From: Kalaharituber pfeilii
Lineage: Eukaryota > Ascomycota > Pezizomycetes > Pezizales > Pezizaceae
Direction of reading: 5' to 3'
DNA: 64,000 bases
Assembly (NCBI GenBank): GCA_015179045.1
Contig: WHUZ01000037.1
Span: forward strand, 248,001 to 312,000
Shown here: positions 32,016-44,609 of the stretch, in pieces
Position numbering within the stretch: the first letter of the stretch is position 1
How the letters are laid out: every line of letters starts with the position of its first letter
Notes under the pieces: generated by a model
Seen by the model: the letters and a program-made list of their open reading frames with translations, nothing else
The model's database searches: none
What the model was told of the DNA's origin: nothing
Program-made: the position numbers and the translations under genes

Positions 32016-32262
32016 ACCTCAAAGTAGTTCTCGCAGTTCCTACAGTTTCTGCAGTTTCTGCAATTTTCCCAACCACCGGAAACACAATTGACGTTTCCGC
32101 AACCACCGGAAACACAATTGATGTTTCCGCAACCACCGGAAACACAATTGACGTTTCCGCAACCACCGGAAATGCAATTAGCGTTTCCACAACCCCCACA
32201 AATGCAATCCCCGCTTCCGCAACCTCCGAAAACCCAAATGCAGCTTGGAGAACTCCAACAGA
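31666..32262. repeat. GGAAAC(C/T)-type minisatellite
   Basis: Units of about 24-30 bp (agtttccgcaaccaccggaa and variants) repeat throughout, with longer period copies (the block with cagtccgaaacctcaaagca occurs twice). The 3' part is a cleaner 30 bp array (aacacaattgacgtttccgc) at 32085-32165. Confidence 0.85.
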
Positions 32263-32479
32263 ATAATACTCCAAATGAAACATAACCATCTGAATTCCCA
32301 ATCACTATATTGGAAAACAATGAAACCCTAATTCCTGCCATAGCCCCTAATACTGCACCAAAAAAATTAGGGTGCCCCCGTGGGGGCGCTCGGCCATTTG
32401 TACCTCCCAATTGTGATCAGATACGCAATCCAGATGAGAAACTCCGGTTTATTGAGCAGGCTAGGTTGGCTCATAGTAT

Positions 32480-32697
32480 CAGCGAGACATGAACTTTGCC
32501 AATGCCTGCTGGTATGAAGCCTTGAGAGGAGATAGCTATGGACTTTGTTAGAGAACTACCTGAATCCAAGAGCTTTAATGCTGTTTTAGTTGTCACAGAC
32601 CGGTTTACCAAAAATGTAATACTATACACCCCTTAGCCATAATATCCAGTACCTTCCTGCGCTCACTGGAGCCTAGCTCCTTACGCCTGTAACAAGT
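32480..32697 (+). pseudogene. Ty3/gypsy integrase remnant followed by LTR end
   Basis: At 32500-32620 the frame reads P-A-G-M-K-P-stop-EEIAMDFVRELPESKSFNAV then LVVTDRFTK, the start of the Ty3-type integrase core with both motifs around the first catalytic Asp region. The stop sits where W is expected (TGA for TGG). It breaks after DRFTK into sequence ending gcctgtaaca, which resembles the LTR end at 8030-8100. The upstream frame 32310-32492 (MENNETLIPAIAPNTAPKK) may be unrelated. Confidence 0.65.
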
Positions 32698-33063
32698 TTA
32701 CATAACATTGGTGTAGTGTTTTGAAAATGTTCGGTGATATCCTTCATGTTGAATTTCTCTGCAATCTCAGGAGTTAACTTTGAGGGTGGGGGGCATATCT
32801 TTGGTGAATTCAGTAGGGTTCTAATGTCCTTTTCGAGAATTAGGCAGAACTAATTGAATAGAATCTCAGTCATTTGAGTACCACAGTCCTGAAGTACATC
32901 AATATTTCCTTGCATCAATCGCTTTCCTACATATGACTTCTCCAGAATTTGTTCCACGATATGTATACCTCCACCGGCAACTCGAGTCCTAGGAACCTAA
33001 CTACCTTGCATTGATCTTAGGAACCAGTGAATCTAATAGTACTTGAATAAATGATGTAAGAGT
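32698..33063. other. no gene seen
   Basis: No supported frame, RNA or repeat. Confidence 0.4.
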
Positions 33064-33267
33064 TGTTACAGAGGTGGTAAACGCAGAGAGTTACCGTCCG
33101 CCAAGCCAAAAAGACACTTGACCAGCAATACTCGCTAGTCCTCTGCGTAGCTCATATAGCACATTTTTGCGACTGCGACGCCGGCGTCCGGCTGTCGCAT
33201 ATCGGCTACGTCGCATATGCACGCATCCATCGACCACCCGCCCTACGGTTGCGGTGAATCCATAACA
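33064..33267. mobile_element. GTTACGG-family MITE, inverse of 29571-29803
   Basis: It starts tgttacagaggtggtaaacg and ends ttgcggtgaatccataac, the reverse order of the 29.6 kb copy. The ends are more mutated (gttaca / cataac). Confidence 0.65.
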
Positions 33268-33399
33268 TATAGAGAATAAGTAAACTTCACTATATAGCTA
33301 AAGCCATAGCAGTTTAGCAGTGGCAGTCTATGGCAGTTAAGCAAGCAGTGCAGTTTAGCAGCTTTTAGTAGTTAGGTAGATTATAATGGTAGTAGACTA

Positions 33400-33645
33400 T
33401 AGCTTTCCAGTGAACTATACTTATACCTTCCAATGGAGTATGGCTTTTTAGTAGACTATGATAGCAGCAAACTATGGCAGCTATAATAGTGGCAGACTAT
33501 AGCTTTCTGAAAAACTACAGCTTTTCGATGAACTACAGCTTTCCAACGAACTATAGCTTTCCAATAAACTACAGCTTTCCGATAGATTACAGCTTTCTGA
33601 TGAACTACAGCTTTCCGCTAAACTACAGTTTTGTAAAGAAGAGTA
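33400..33645. repeat. minisatellite, ~18-24 bp unit
   Basis: Units like aactacagctttccgatg repeat about ten times with drift (aactatagctttccaata; aactacagctttctgatg). Confidence 0.85.
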
Positions 33646-33867
33646 TCTAGCTATACCTGAGATTTACCATACCTCTATAGAAGCAATAAAAATATAATCA
33701 CCCCAAAATAGTGTGCGCAAATGGGTGAGTTGGGACGGGTTTTGCCCCCCTACGACCTGCCCGCAACCCGCCCCGCCCCATCGGCCTCTTTGGCCAACCC
33801 GCCCACGGGGCCCTGTGTTGGTCCCAAGCCACATATATCGGCCACATATAATGTAGTCACGGCGACT

Positions 33868-34075
33868 ATATATGGCAAGCATATCTGGCTGCTGATACTG
33901 CCGTCGTGGCGGGCATATATGGCTGTTGATACTGCCATTACGGCAAGCATATATGGCTGCTGATACTGTCACCGTGGCGGGCATATATGGCTGCTAATAC
34001 TGCCATTGCGGCGAGCATATACAGCTGCTGACACTGCCATTGTGGCGGGCATATATGGCTGCTTATACTCATCAC
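33868..34075. repeat. minisatellite, ~33-36 bp unit
   Basis: Units with gcgggcatatatggctgctg followed by atactgccat(t/c)(g/a)(c/t)gg repeat about six times. Confidence 0.85.
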
Positions 34076-34216
34076 GGGTTTTTAGTAGATTCACTCGGAC
34101 TGCCGCTGCGTTCCCCACGCCTGCTGCCAAGACCCACACAGACTGGCTGACCTTCGCTCTATGCTTCACCACCGGTCAGCCTCGGCCCAGGCGCCGAGTC
34201 ACGAAACATATGCGGA

Positions 34217-34560
34217 TTGTTGAAGAATATGCAGCGCTGAAGTGAAACATCATGTACAGTGGTTGGGTGTGCTGAAACATATGCAACCTGAGCTGTGGCC
34301 ATGATGCAGACTGACGTTTCATGATTCTATGGTCTTCTACTTCCTATACCGATTATATCCTCTTTACCGTCTGAATCCGCTGCTAGGCGCAACCTCATTC
34401 CGCACCAATAATTGTTTAGTTGGGTACGAAGGTACTTCCTGAATTCTGCTGCATAAATAGGGCTGTTTTGGGACGCATATTTGGGGTTATTCTGAAAGAA
34501 TTAATCAACTGTATCCCACCACAATTTAGCTCGTAATCTGTAGTTTACCACACGGATACT
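34217..34560 (+). repeat. duplicated segment, empty-site copy of 10563-11660
   Basis: It matches 10563-10857 plus 11609-11660 without the 751 bp element: gaattaatcaactgtatccc is continuous here near 34497-34516. It defines the insertion site of the PIF/Harbinger-like element. Confidence 0.8.
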
Positions 34561-37500
34561 GATAATAGCAAGCTTATATAATGCCTCTGCCAAGACCCCT
34601 CGGCCAAGGCTCAGCCCATTATCCAACTGCACCGACTGCACCGACACACACCACGATCTCATATCCCACCGCCCAGCAGGCATACATCCGCCTCCATAGA
34701 AGCACTATACTGCTTCGGACAACCGTCATGATTATACGCTCCTTCCTGCCGCCCGTACGCCGGAGATCCACACAGTGTGAGGAAGCACCATTGCTTTGCT
34801 ATAGCCATGTCCGACCTAGTCTATGACCTGTGATTGCGGGAGCTTACGACAGTACTACTCCCTGGTACGCAATCTGGGACCGAACGCCCGTTCTCCCAAG
34901 TGGCTTAGGGGAGATGTCGACCACACCAAAAAGTGTTTACGTATCCACCTCAGAATGCGAGTTAGATCACAACTGCGGCCGAGGCTCCGGCAAGCCCATC
35001 TCTCGCTGATGCCGCAGCGGAACTTACCATTGATAATTTTGCGACGTTCTTTTTTCAAACTCTCCAGAAACTGACTATTCGAACCAACGACAGCGTGCAC
35101 AGCCTGAGCATCGCCCAAGTCTCACGCAACATGAGCCACTTGGATCCACGCCGCTCGAATCCCCCAAAATCCCCCCGCCCTGGTGCCTGATATCTTTGAC
35201 ATATTGGATAAACTGGTCGAGGCTGCACGTGGCTTTCCATACCACCAAGTCAACATTGAGGACCGAAATAACCAAGCCTAAAGGGTGGAAGAAAACGGCG
35301 ACAGCATTTCGGCAAACTGAGGATAGGCGAAACCGCCATAGGAGGCAAGATTGAGAGGGAGTGGAAGAAATTGTTTCAGGAATGGTAGAGGAAGATTTCG
35401 CAGTGTTTCTGGCCCAGCAAAGTAGAGTTGCGAAGACAGACGACTGTAAGTTTGCAGAATAACGGACAGCAGATGCTATAAACCTCGCCGAGAAGTCCCA
35501 GAAAGAGAGTATCGCGGCTCAGGCGGCTATAGAACAGGTACTGCTGTCATCCTTCACTTACTAAATCCACCAACCGGCTAACTTTTGGTTGCTTATAGGT
35601 TATGTGAAGGATGAATCAACTTGGGGCTCGATGGCCGTATACCTGTCATCCCAGGTCAACCCTTCTGGTAATCGTTCTTTGAACCACGCAGCATGCCGTT
35701 ATTACGCCTGCGGTTCCGATGTACGATCCACCGCCACCCGCATCAATTCCTGAGCAAACCAATACCGTGCCGGGTGTTGTCTGAGGTGGTGTGACTAGGT
35801 CTATTGCCGATGCTTTTTGTCTTTTTTCGTGCTTCTTAGTTTCTTTTGTTCCCTCTCTTTCTCAGCTGCTTAATTGCGTGCCTTTCAGCTTGCCTATAAG
35901 GCACCAATGACAGTGGAAGACTGACCCATGTGTCATGGCAATTAACTGTCACTACGATTGCTCGAGAGCAGGCCTCATCGAGCGCTCATTGTCAGCAAAA
36001 AACTATTTGTTGACTCATATGGCTCGTGAGACTTATGAGGGGCGCATAATCCTCTGAGAAATTCACGTGTGTCTCTTGATTTGCTTAGAATAGATCGCTC
36101 ATGAGTACCCATGAGGATTGGACCTCTTCATGCGTGGACATGTTCTTATTCCAATATTATGTATTACTGTGTTCTCACTTTTGAGCTCAATATATATTCT
36201 ATTATATCATGCTTTCATAGCATTCTATCTAAGCAAAACTGCATCTCTGTTCTTATATTATACCTCATACTTGTAGTAATCTATAATTTGCGGTATATTT
36301 AAGATGAAACCTTACAACACTCCTGATACTATATGTTAATTCCTTTGACAAAACTAATTACTGTATTATCAAACTATACCTAAAAGGCATGCTCAGTTTT
36401 CAACTTTCGTTATTAATTAGGACTATGGACATTTCTCCCTCCCTCTCTTTATTTTCTCTTGCACTACCTCTCCTATCTTTCCACCCTCTTTCATGCTCTA
36501 TCCCATATACTCAACCTTATTCTCCACCCTTCCCTTGTTTTCACTTCCACCATTCCCATTCCTATTCCCACTAACTCCACACCATGCCTATTTCAACCAT
36601 TCTCCACCTCTCCCCTCCCCGCCTCCGACCCTCCCATCTCCCTCCAGCATCTGCTTAAATAACCCCCTCCCTCTCCGCTCCAGCAACCACGAAACATCTC
36701 GTATCCTCCCGTTTCACCACCTCTCAAATGCGTCCCTTCCCTTCGCCCCATCAGCCGCACCCTCTCCCTCCGCCTCTTTAACCGCACGTTTTCACACAAG
36801 TTCAACCGCCCTTCTCATAGCTGTCTATCTAGATCCCTGCAATTACTCTTTAGTAGCCCACGTATTTTCCTGTTTTCGTTTTTTACCCCCATTTCCTTAC
36901 ACCTGATACCAATGGACTTTTTTTTTCCTTTGAGTGTTCAACGGGGATTATGGGTATATTGGGCTTCAAATGGGCTGGGTCTATAACATCGTCAGCGGAG
37001 GGAAGTTGAACTGAGTTATGCGTGAATCTGCCAAGCAAGAGGCACTGTCCTGGACTCCCTCTTACAAAGAAGAAACTTTGAGTATATGCGGGGGTTGTGG
37101 GTACATGCGGGGGTTTTAAGAGGTACAATGTCTATAACTTGGCCTGTGGAGGACGCCTGGGTCAGTTGAGTCATTGGTTTTAAAGCGAGAGAGGGTGTGC
37201 CTCTTGAAAAATACGCAATTGGTAGGCATACAGGGTTCTAGATGGAGTGAACTAGCCAGTGTGGAATGAAGCTTTCTGTTACTTGCCACTCTACATGTAA
37301 TATACAGAATAGCAGGTAAGAATGAATCAACGAATAATAGTGCGATGATTAAAGCGAATGAGACAGCAACAGTGAACAATGAGATGAGGCGATGATGGTG
37401 GCGGACTATGTACACCACAACAACCAGACACCCGCCTGCATGGATACGAAGTACGACCTATTACCCTAACACCAACTCATTGCACCTTGTGCAAGAAAGT

Positions 37501-38026
37501 GCCATTGACGTAAACCCATACCAAAGCAACCCTCCCCCCCCCCAAAAAAAAATGGTGGGGGGAAGGGGGATAAGAAATTCATCGAACATATCACCTTCGT
37601 CCAAAAAAACCGGCGGTGGGATGTGTCGACTAGGTTTTCTGCCATAACGGATTATCAACCCCTCTCTCTCAAGAGGGGAAAAAAAAAAAAAAAAAAAAAG
37701 GACATTTGACGCGCGATTGTTTATGGATTTTATATTAGCTTCGTGTGGATGAAACAACAAGGATTCACATAGCTGTGGATGTCGGGTTGCGGCTTTTTTC
37801 CTAGGTAGTTTTTGCTGCGGTTAAACTAAATGGCGTCGACGCTAAAAAGAAAAAAGACCGCAGTCTCGAAGGAAAATAGATTGTGAAAGGTTGGTGTGGG
37901 TTGCTGAATTGCACGGCGTTAACTCGGATGTTGAGGGTAACGGATACGGTGATGAGATGGAGATCCTGGAGGTTCTTTTGGCGTTAGATTTTTTTTTGTT
38001 TCCCAACCCAAAACTAGCGAGGGCCG
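34561..38026. other. 3.5 kb with no supported gene
   Basis: Many short frames occur on both strands but none has a domain, good codon pattern or a second copy. A pyrimidine-rich stretch lies at 36430-36790 (open on both strands). C8-A9 and T/A runs lie at 37530-37550 and 37680-37699. 34820-35550 reads like decayed coding sequence, but I could not assign it. Confidence 0.4.
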
Positions 38027-39084
38027 CTTTGCGCGATATAGTCTCCGCTAGCACAAAAAACTCTAAACCTTTGCAACGGTGCAAGTGTGTATCACCATCG
38101 CATCCGACGCCACATTACGCATAACACCACCGTACCACAAACCTTACTGGTCCCCCAAAAGTAGGAGAGTGTATATAACCTCCGATGCAGACAATTGGGA
38201 TTGCATACGTCGGTTGTTCAGGAAATCTTGCGGCGGTCTTGGGAGAGATTCAGGAGATTCGGTGGCATTATTGGTTTTCGTGAGTATATTGTAGATTATA
38301 CGCAGAGATTTTTGTTGGGACTTGTTGAGTGGGTGAGGTGCTTGGGTATAGGTATAGATGTAGATATAGATATGGTGATGCTAGCGCGGAGCTAACTATC
38401 TGGTGCGATGGACTGTGAGTAAATGGGGGGGAGGATATAAATGATGATGATGGAATGGTGGAGCCTTGGGTTTTCTTTTTTTTTTTGTGGTTGTTGTCCG
38501 ATTGCCAATTTAGAATATCCTAAACTTAGTTATGCAATCTCGGTCCGCACATTCATAGTAACATCCGAGTCTTCCATGCGCAAGATCACGGACACACACA
38601 ATATCACCTTGTGCCACCCCCCCCCCAAAAAAAAAAATGGGTCGCAGCACAATTACACACATCTCCCGCCACGTATGACAAAGACGAATCAATTACATAC
38701 AACTTCATACTGTAACAGTTCAACTGGAGTTGAGCTGAATTTAGATTATCCTCAAAAATCTTGTCAACCTTGAATATCGCATATATCACTTCTTGCCATC
38801 ACATATATATTATAAAGATATTCCTATGCTGAGTATCCAATCGTCTGTAGCAAAACCCTTAGAAAATTTCAATTCTAGGCTTACTCAGGTGGAAAATACT
38901 TTCCTGAGTTTGATGTAAACCGCGCTGAGTATATACTACTAGTAGAGCAGGTGACTAAGAATTGATAAGCTGCGAAACGATAACCTCATTTAACTATGCA
39001 GATGCAATGCAACCTTGACCTGCAGGAAAAGCTTATCCTGACATGACCGCAGGTTAATGGGACCTATGGACCAGTGCTGATCAA
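38027..39084 (+). repeat. segmental duplication family R1, copy 2
   Basis: It matches 15-1068, from gggccgctttgcgcgatata to tggaccagtgctgatcaaa, with small indels. Downstream the segment continues (interrupted by a TIR element) to about 41260, which has diverged matches at 55500-56250. Confidence 0.85.
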
Positions 39085-39171
39085 AATGGAGCTGGAGGTC
39101 ATGTGAATAAATTTAAAACTGCATGGAAGTCTTATGCGCTAGTTCTGGCTACGAAGTATTCAAACCCTGCA

Positions 39172-40453
39172 TATGGTGATGTGCATCAATAAGGGACCCG
39201 TGTTAGTCAAAAATATGGACTTAAACTTGACGAATAATTGTATTACCCAACCACATCTGATTGGAAATTAAAGATCGAAAATACGCACTATTTCACCTGC
39301 TCTACAAACCTTCGACGTCCAATTTAAAAAATATTTAGTCAGTGTTGAGAAATTCTAAATTGAAAAATTTCAACTTTGTATGAGACGCCCTCTTAATGTA
39401 ACATGCCAAGATAGCCAAGATTATCCAATTAGTACTAGTGTAGAAAAAAATTACTATATATAGAAATATTTAGTTAACTCTGCGATGACTTTTATATACA
39501 CGTTCAGTAAAGCCTCGCTGATAATTTTGTCCAACTGGTATTATCTCTTTTTTGTTTTTTAACTTCCTCCGTAGGTCTCGAATTCCAGCCAGAAGTATTT
39601 CTGTTCGCATTTCTATCTCAGACTTAGGCTCCGGAACGACGCCGACATTCAGAGATGAAGATACTTTACTGGAAGCTAGCAAGGTATTCGATGGAGTATA
39701 GTAAGCTGTTAATGGACGGCATCCAGTAGCTGAGTGCTGCAACTCTTGTTGAGCTTTCTTATGTCGCCATAATGTTTGGCGACAGACCTGTGCACCACGT
39801 TGGTATTTGAACTCAATAGTTGAGAAGTCCACATCTATTATATTTTTCATCAACTCCTTATGAACATCTATTGTCATGCTCAAGTCTTGAATCTCTTGCT
39901 CATCATCTTGTTCCTCCTCTTCTTGATCCCACTCAGACTCGTCTATTAAAGACTCTTCGCCTTCGCTATATACAATGGGGGTATCCACCTCCACAATAGA
40001 GGTATCCACTTCCACCGTGACTGCCGGCACCAGTGCTTTCCTTTTCTGCTTCCTAGCAGCAGAAGCAAGCAAACAAGCTCTTCTTTTCTCACTGGGACGG
40101 GCCATGGTAATGAGTTCGCAGTGTTGCTTGAAATTGTCACTTGATGCTGCTGATGAATGGGACTGGTAAGGCAATGTGTATGAAGAACCAGCCTGTCGCT
40201 GCATTGTTAATTAATTTTTTCTGTAGGAAAAAAGCGATAAATTAGAATATACTCACTCTTAGGGTCTTCACTCAAGTTGTCCGATGTCAAAAATCCGCTT
40301 CGTTGTAGTGTTATGTGATGCTGAATCTGCTCAGATTGATGGGCCTCAGGGGCGAGCGGGCGCGAGGGGCGCGAGGGGCCAGCAATTTTTTACCTATTAC
40401 TCAGCAAGCCAGCAAATGTAACAGCAGGTCCCTTATTGATGCACATCACCATA
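39172..40453. mobile_element. 1.28 kb TIR element carrying a 244-codon ORF
   Basis: Perfect 27 bp inverted repeats begin tatggtgatgtgcatcaata and end with the complement tattgatgcacatcaccata. A single long minus-strand ORF (39470-40204) lies between them. The internal flanks include a GC-rich stretch (ggcgagcgggcgcgaggggc near 40350). A target duplication could not be fixed. The superfamily is unknown. Confidence 0.75.
39470..40204 (-). CDS. unrecognised 244-residue protein of the TIR element
   Basis: It starts at an ATG (MQRQAGSSYTLPYQSHSS) and is uninterrupted to its stop. A basic stretch (PSEKRRACLLASAARKQKRK, about residues 37-56) may be a nuclear signal. It is followed by a strongly acidic stretch (ESEWDQEEEEQDDEQE, about 88-105). 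The C-terminal part is charged and helical (RTEILLAGIRDLRRKLKNKK). No DDE catalytic pattern, zinc finger or other family is recognisable. It could be an accessory or DNA-binding protein of a transposon whose transposase acts from elsewhere. Its position as the only frame between perfect TIRs is the main support. Confidence 0.55.
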   Translation of the reverse strand: MQRQAGSSYTLPYQSHSSAASSDNFKQHCELITMARPSEKRRACLLASAARKQKRKALVPAVTVEVDTSIVEVDTPIVYSEGEESLIDESEWDQEEEEQDDEQEIQDLSMTIDVHKELMKNIIDVDFSTIEFKYQRGAQVCRQTLWRHKKAQQELQHSATGCRPLTAYYTPSNTLLASSKVSSSLNVGVVPEPKSEIEMRTEILLAGIRDLRRKLKNKKEIIPVGQNYQRGFTERVYKSHRRVN

Positions 40454-41553
40454 AGTCCCAAATCTCAAGTATATCCCCAACTTCGGCGCAGTCGAGTTTA
40501 CGATTGATTGCACAAGTGCGTGTTCTCTCCCTTACTCAACCTAAAGAGACGGGTTGCCAAGCCGAGTAATGTTGTGCAGCCTCGTGAACAAGTGCACGGG
40601 GCGAAGTTACGAACGATTCCCGTTTTAGCCGACGGGTGACCAGTCCCATTATGGGTGTCAGCGTTACAGGTACCAAACCAGAGTCCACCCACGTGACACA
40701 ATATTGCCTGTGTATGTACTTGTAGTTGATTGCCAGTGTCCCCATAATTAGCGTTCCGAGACTTTTTTTTTTATCGCATGCCGCCGTAAGGACTATGGCG
40801 ATTTAAGATACGTAAGAAATAAAGGAAAGAAAAACAAAAGGTAGGACATCATCGGTAATGAACCCACAGCCCGCCAGTGTGATGGGAAAATGAAAAGAAA
40901 AGAACCCGAGGAAGTGCTGCCCGTAGCTATCTCTGTGTTACAGGCGAAGAAGGAGGAAAAAGGGTAAGCCTGTCTACTCAGTCCGTCTTCTGTCCCATTC
41001 ATACTCGCATGACTTAACCCCCAACCCGGTGTAGGCTTGGTTCGCTACAGAACCAGGTCGATGATAATTATGCTAAAAGAGTGTGCGACAACTACTACGC
41101 CAAGTGACCAGAGAGGCTATCATATGCTCCCCGTCTATCGTAGAAATATACATCCGGGAGAATTATGCCATGGAAGTTCGGTAGACCAATGGGTAGTTAC
41201 TTATGTGAAGTATGATGAATAGAAGAATCCCGCAGATGTATAGTAGATAGAGGGGGTATTCAGACTAGAATCATCTGGAAATGATGAAATTTCTCTGAAT
41301 GCCCTGTCCTTTGGCGAATATTTATTTCCGAATACTAATACTGAATAGTTGCCAAACGTAAATTGATACATAAATGTTGGACACTGTTCCGGTCCTGGGA
41401 GGCACGCAGATGCCAATACTGTGAGCTTGGCAACAGGTGTAATTTAAAGTAAGTGAGCATAGCCAATTGAGGGCCGGTCGGGGGTAGTCTGCATAACCTG
41501 GTTACGAGACTAGGTCGGGGGCTATCCCAACGACCCCCAATCCTACAAATGTA
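40454..41553. other. continuation of R1 copy 2; no gene seen
   Basis: Stretches such as ccagtcccattatgggtgtc, gttgattgccagtgtcccc and cgtagaaatatacatccggg have diverged counterparts at 55560, 55690 and 56075. A family-B retro tail in inverse orientation (T run, atcgcatgccgccgtaagga) lies at 40765-40803. Confidence 0.5.
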
Positions 41554-42240
41554 CAGTCTACCCTTGCTATAACGAAAACCAAAAATCTGGCACTTTTTTT
41601 TCGTTATAGCAAGGTTTCGTTATAGAATATTGTGGCAAAATAGTCATGTCCTTGGCAGCTGAATTTAGAAGCCCGAGTACCTAAGGAATTTATGGCAACA
41701 GATTTTAACTCTGTGATTTTCCTCCTTATGGAAATAACCGGAGAAGGAAAAAAATCGAGAGTACAGAAGTATTGATCAGGTACTATGTAGATGCAAAAAT
41801 CAATCATGTTGTTGAAGCAAATTACCTACAAAGCCGAACCTCAGGTTAGAAAAGCAGCAACTATGCAAAAAGATGACTGGAGCTGCAAAAACAAAAAGAA
41901 ACCCTACACGCAGTTCGAAAGCATTTCACAATGAATCCGGTACAATCCAAGCACACCATTTTTTGTAGAATTGGGCCAAAACTAACTAGAGAGTTTCTAG
42001 TTGTGCAATTGGGTGGTTCTTGATTAGTCATGCATTCCACTAGCCATTTTTTCGTTATAGCAAGAATTATTTGTATGTAGACAGAAATAACTTTCACTCA
42101 ATCTAATTTTCGTTTCGTTATTTGGTGGATTTTCGTTATAGCGAGAGGTGTTTGAGTGTGAACGGAATAATGGCTCCGTTCAATTTTCGGTATAGCAAGG
42201 TTTTCGCTATAGCGAGTTTCGTTATAGCAAGGGTAGACTG
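41554..42240. mobile_element. pogo/Tigger-like MITE, 687 bp
   Basis: It begins cagtctacccttgctataac and ends gttatagcaagggtagactg, with TA at 41552-41553 and 42241-42242. Several internal motifs repeat the terminus (cgttatagcaag at 41600 and 42050; ggtatagcaaggttttcgct at 42190). No transposase is present. The terminus is related to that of the element at 6128-6814. Confidence 0.85.
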
Positions 42241-42242
42241 TA

Positions 42243-44607
42243 GACAAGTTAAACGCCTCGCCAAGAATTAACAGTGGGGGCAAAACCTCCTAGTGGGGCC
42301 AATGAAACAGAAACAACCTGATGGAGTCAAAAGAGCAAGATGGAAATACATATACGCCCAGATCGTGTAGACAGATCAGAGCATTCCCCATATAGTAAGC
42401 GAGTATAATAAACTGCCTTGTAGCTTGTTCAGAGGTAAGAATATGTCATTAGCCAATCGACCGCTATGAACATCTGTTGGTTACAACAATGCGATGACTG
42501 TTTTCGATCGGCGACGCAATCAGCCGGTGAGCCTATCGCTAAGAACAAGTCACATCACCCCTTGGGGGCGCGAAAATGTGACAGATTGGCTGCCAGGTCA
42601 AAGCGCAAACTGCTTCTGGCCTACCGGTAAGCAGTGATGTTTTGGGTTTAACTTCACTCAGTCTATGCTCAGATTCTAAGTAATGAGGTTCCCTGGCCCA
42701 ATCAGTGATTGATCACAAGGAGCCCTAAGGGATATGGCTCCCGAATAAAAGAACACGGCCCTTTACCGCTAAATTTATGACCTTCTATGGACGATAGCCC
42801 CAGAAGTACCTCCAGCTCAGGTATCTCTTCAATACAGGCAAGCTTTGATATCTCCGAGTTTCAAAAGGTACCAAAGGGGACAGGTGAAGGACTTACCGTT
42901 CATTTCACTGCCACGAGGAGTAATGGTGTGGATGTTGTCCTTCAGATGTTCCCACCAATAAGAGCACCCGACAGAGCTGGTAGTTATCTCAAGCGTTAGT
43001 GGAGTTTCTCTACAAAACCCGTTGATAAGCGCAAAGCCAAGAGCCCTTCTTTTTACCCCGCAGTATCGATTAATTATGTCTTCATGCATTTCTCGCATCC
43101 TTCCGTGCTCAACAACAGTGAGTTTCCCTGTGGACGAAACATCGCAGCTTGTCTTTTTGGAATCTGCACCCGTAATAGATTTCATAAAAAAATCAAGCCA
43201 CTTGAATTTAGTAATTCTATTGATTAGATGGGTAGAAAACGGATACCTGAGATGATTATGAAGATATTTACAACATACATGGCATCTCTTAAATTATCAG
43301 TAGTTATTCGTGCGAGCAACCCACGAAACTAGGTATGGGCTTCTTAACATCTCAACCAGATGGGGAAATATTAAATGTACTTCATATCAATATTCTTAAT
43401 ATGCTAGGGCTTGAGTTACAAGTCCAGGGTCATGTTAGAAACATGATAGGGTGGTAGTGCATCAGTGCCCATAAGGATTTGATATGAGGTTCGTGACGTA
43501 TAAATGATTGAACCTCGATACACAATGATGCGAAGTTTGACTTAGATGCATCAACAACTAGCAGCAAAGATAAGATCGCCTAGAGTACAATGAAAACCAA
43601 GGGAAAAAAACACATTCAACCAAAATCAGATGAAACAGCAAATAGAAACTGGTGACATGCGCTGAAAAGAAACAACACCGCTGTCCTGCAGTATATTCCA
43701 CCGAAACAACTTAATCAGCTGACGCTACCGCTTGTGGGCGACCATTTCCCGCTGGGCTCCGGATTGTAGGCTGACCGAAGCTGATATATATAGCTGTTCG
43801 ATATATACTACAAGAGCATTCCGCGTCAGGATGTTGCTGCTAAGAGTGGATACTGTGGCTACTTACTGGGGATTATTGGCCTTTAACATTTACACTCGCC
43901 GGGCTTACACTGGCAGTTTGCCCCGCAATTGCAAGTACTGGAACCGCAGCCACTCATTTTTGTTAACTTGGAGAAGACTTTCGCGTGTGAGAAATGTAGT
44001 ATGGTTCGTTGGGGTTGACTTGCAATTTGGTGGCTAGGTAAAGGTCGGTTGCTTGAGGAGAAAGAGACGAGCTGAAGGGCGAACAGAGGCCCTTTTATCC
44101 CCTTCGGGGGCTGGCATATGCCTGTTTCAAACCCACCCAGCTAGCATCAACCACTGACTTATTTTTGCAGGGCCAACACAAGTCTCTAGGTTTCTGCAAC
44201 ACAGTCAAACTAGTATCAGCTGTTTTTCAAATGTCGTTGTGCGGGGCCAGCCGTGGCGGAGGGTAAGTGGCTACTAGCTATCCCTAAGCCTTGGTCGTGT
44301 GATACATGCAGCCAAGTGCCCCTCACTGGTACAAACAAAGAATCTTGGATCTTAACCAAAAGCTGCTCAAAGTCAATTATGATAAAGATTCTGATTCTCC
44401 AAAGTCCATTTATACAGCTTTGCATGTTTCTCCAAATTTCTAGCACTTTGTTTTATTTTTTAACGATTTTTGAACTTCAGCTTCCATTGCAAGTACTTGG
44501 TGACCGGAAGTGTGGGGGTCAGCTTTTTGTCTCACATGATCAGAGATAGCGACGCAAATTATTGTTAGGTTGCACCTAGTCTCATACCAAGCCCCTAGGG
44601 TTGCACG
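42243..44607. other. no supported gene
   Basis: Frames at 42787-42999 (+, MDDSPRSTSSSGISSIQ) and 42829-43185 (-, 118 codons, EDIINRYCGVKRRALGFALI) overlap on opposite strands; neither has a recognised domain. The rest is AT-rich without features. Confidence 0.4.
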
Positions 44608-44609
44608 TA

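Noticed and set aside
32500..32620. RIP signature (TGG to TGA in the integrase stub)
   Set aside because: The changed base is not in the CpA context that RIP targets; one site proves nothing.
33400..34075. CRISPR-like array
   Set aside because: Repeats are contiguous minisatellite units that drift; there are no unique spacers between constant repeats, and the host is eukaryotic.
36430..36906. Ser/Pro-rich ORFs
   Set aside because: Pyrimidine-rich low-complexity sequence is open on several frames; no second copy or domain.
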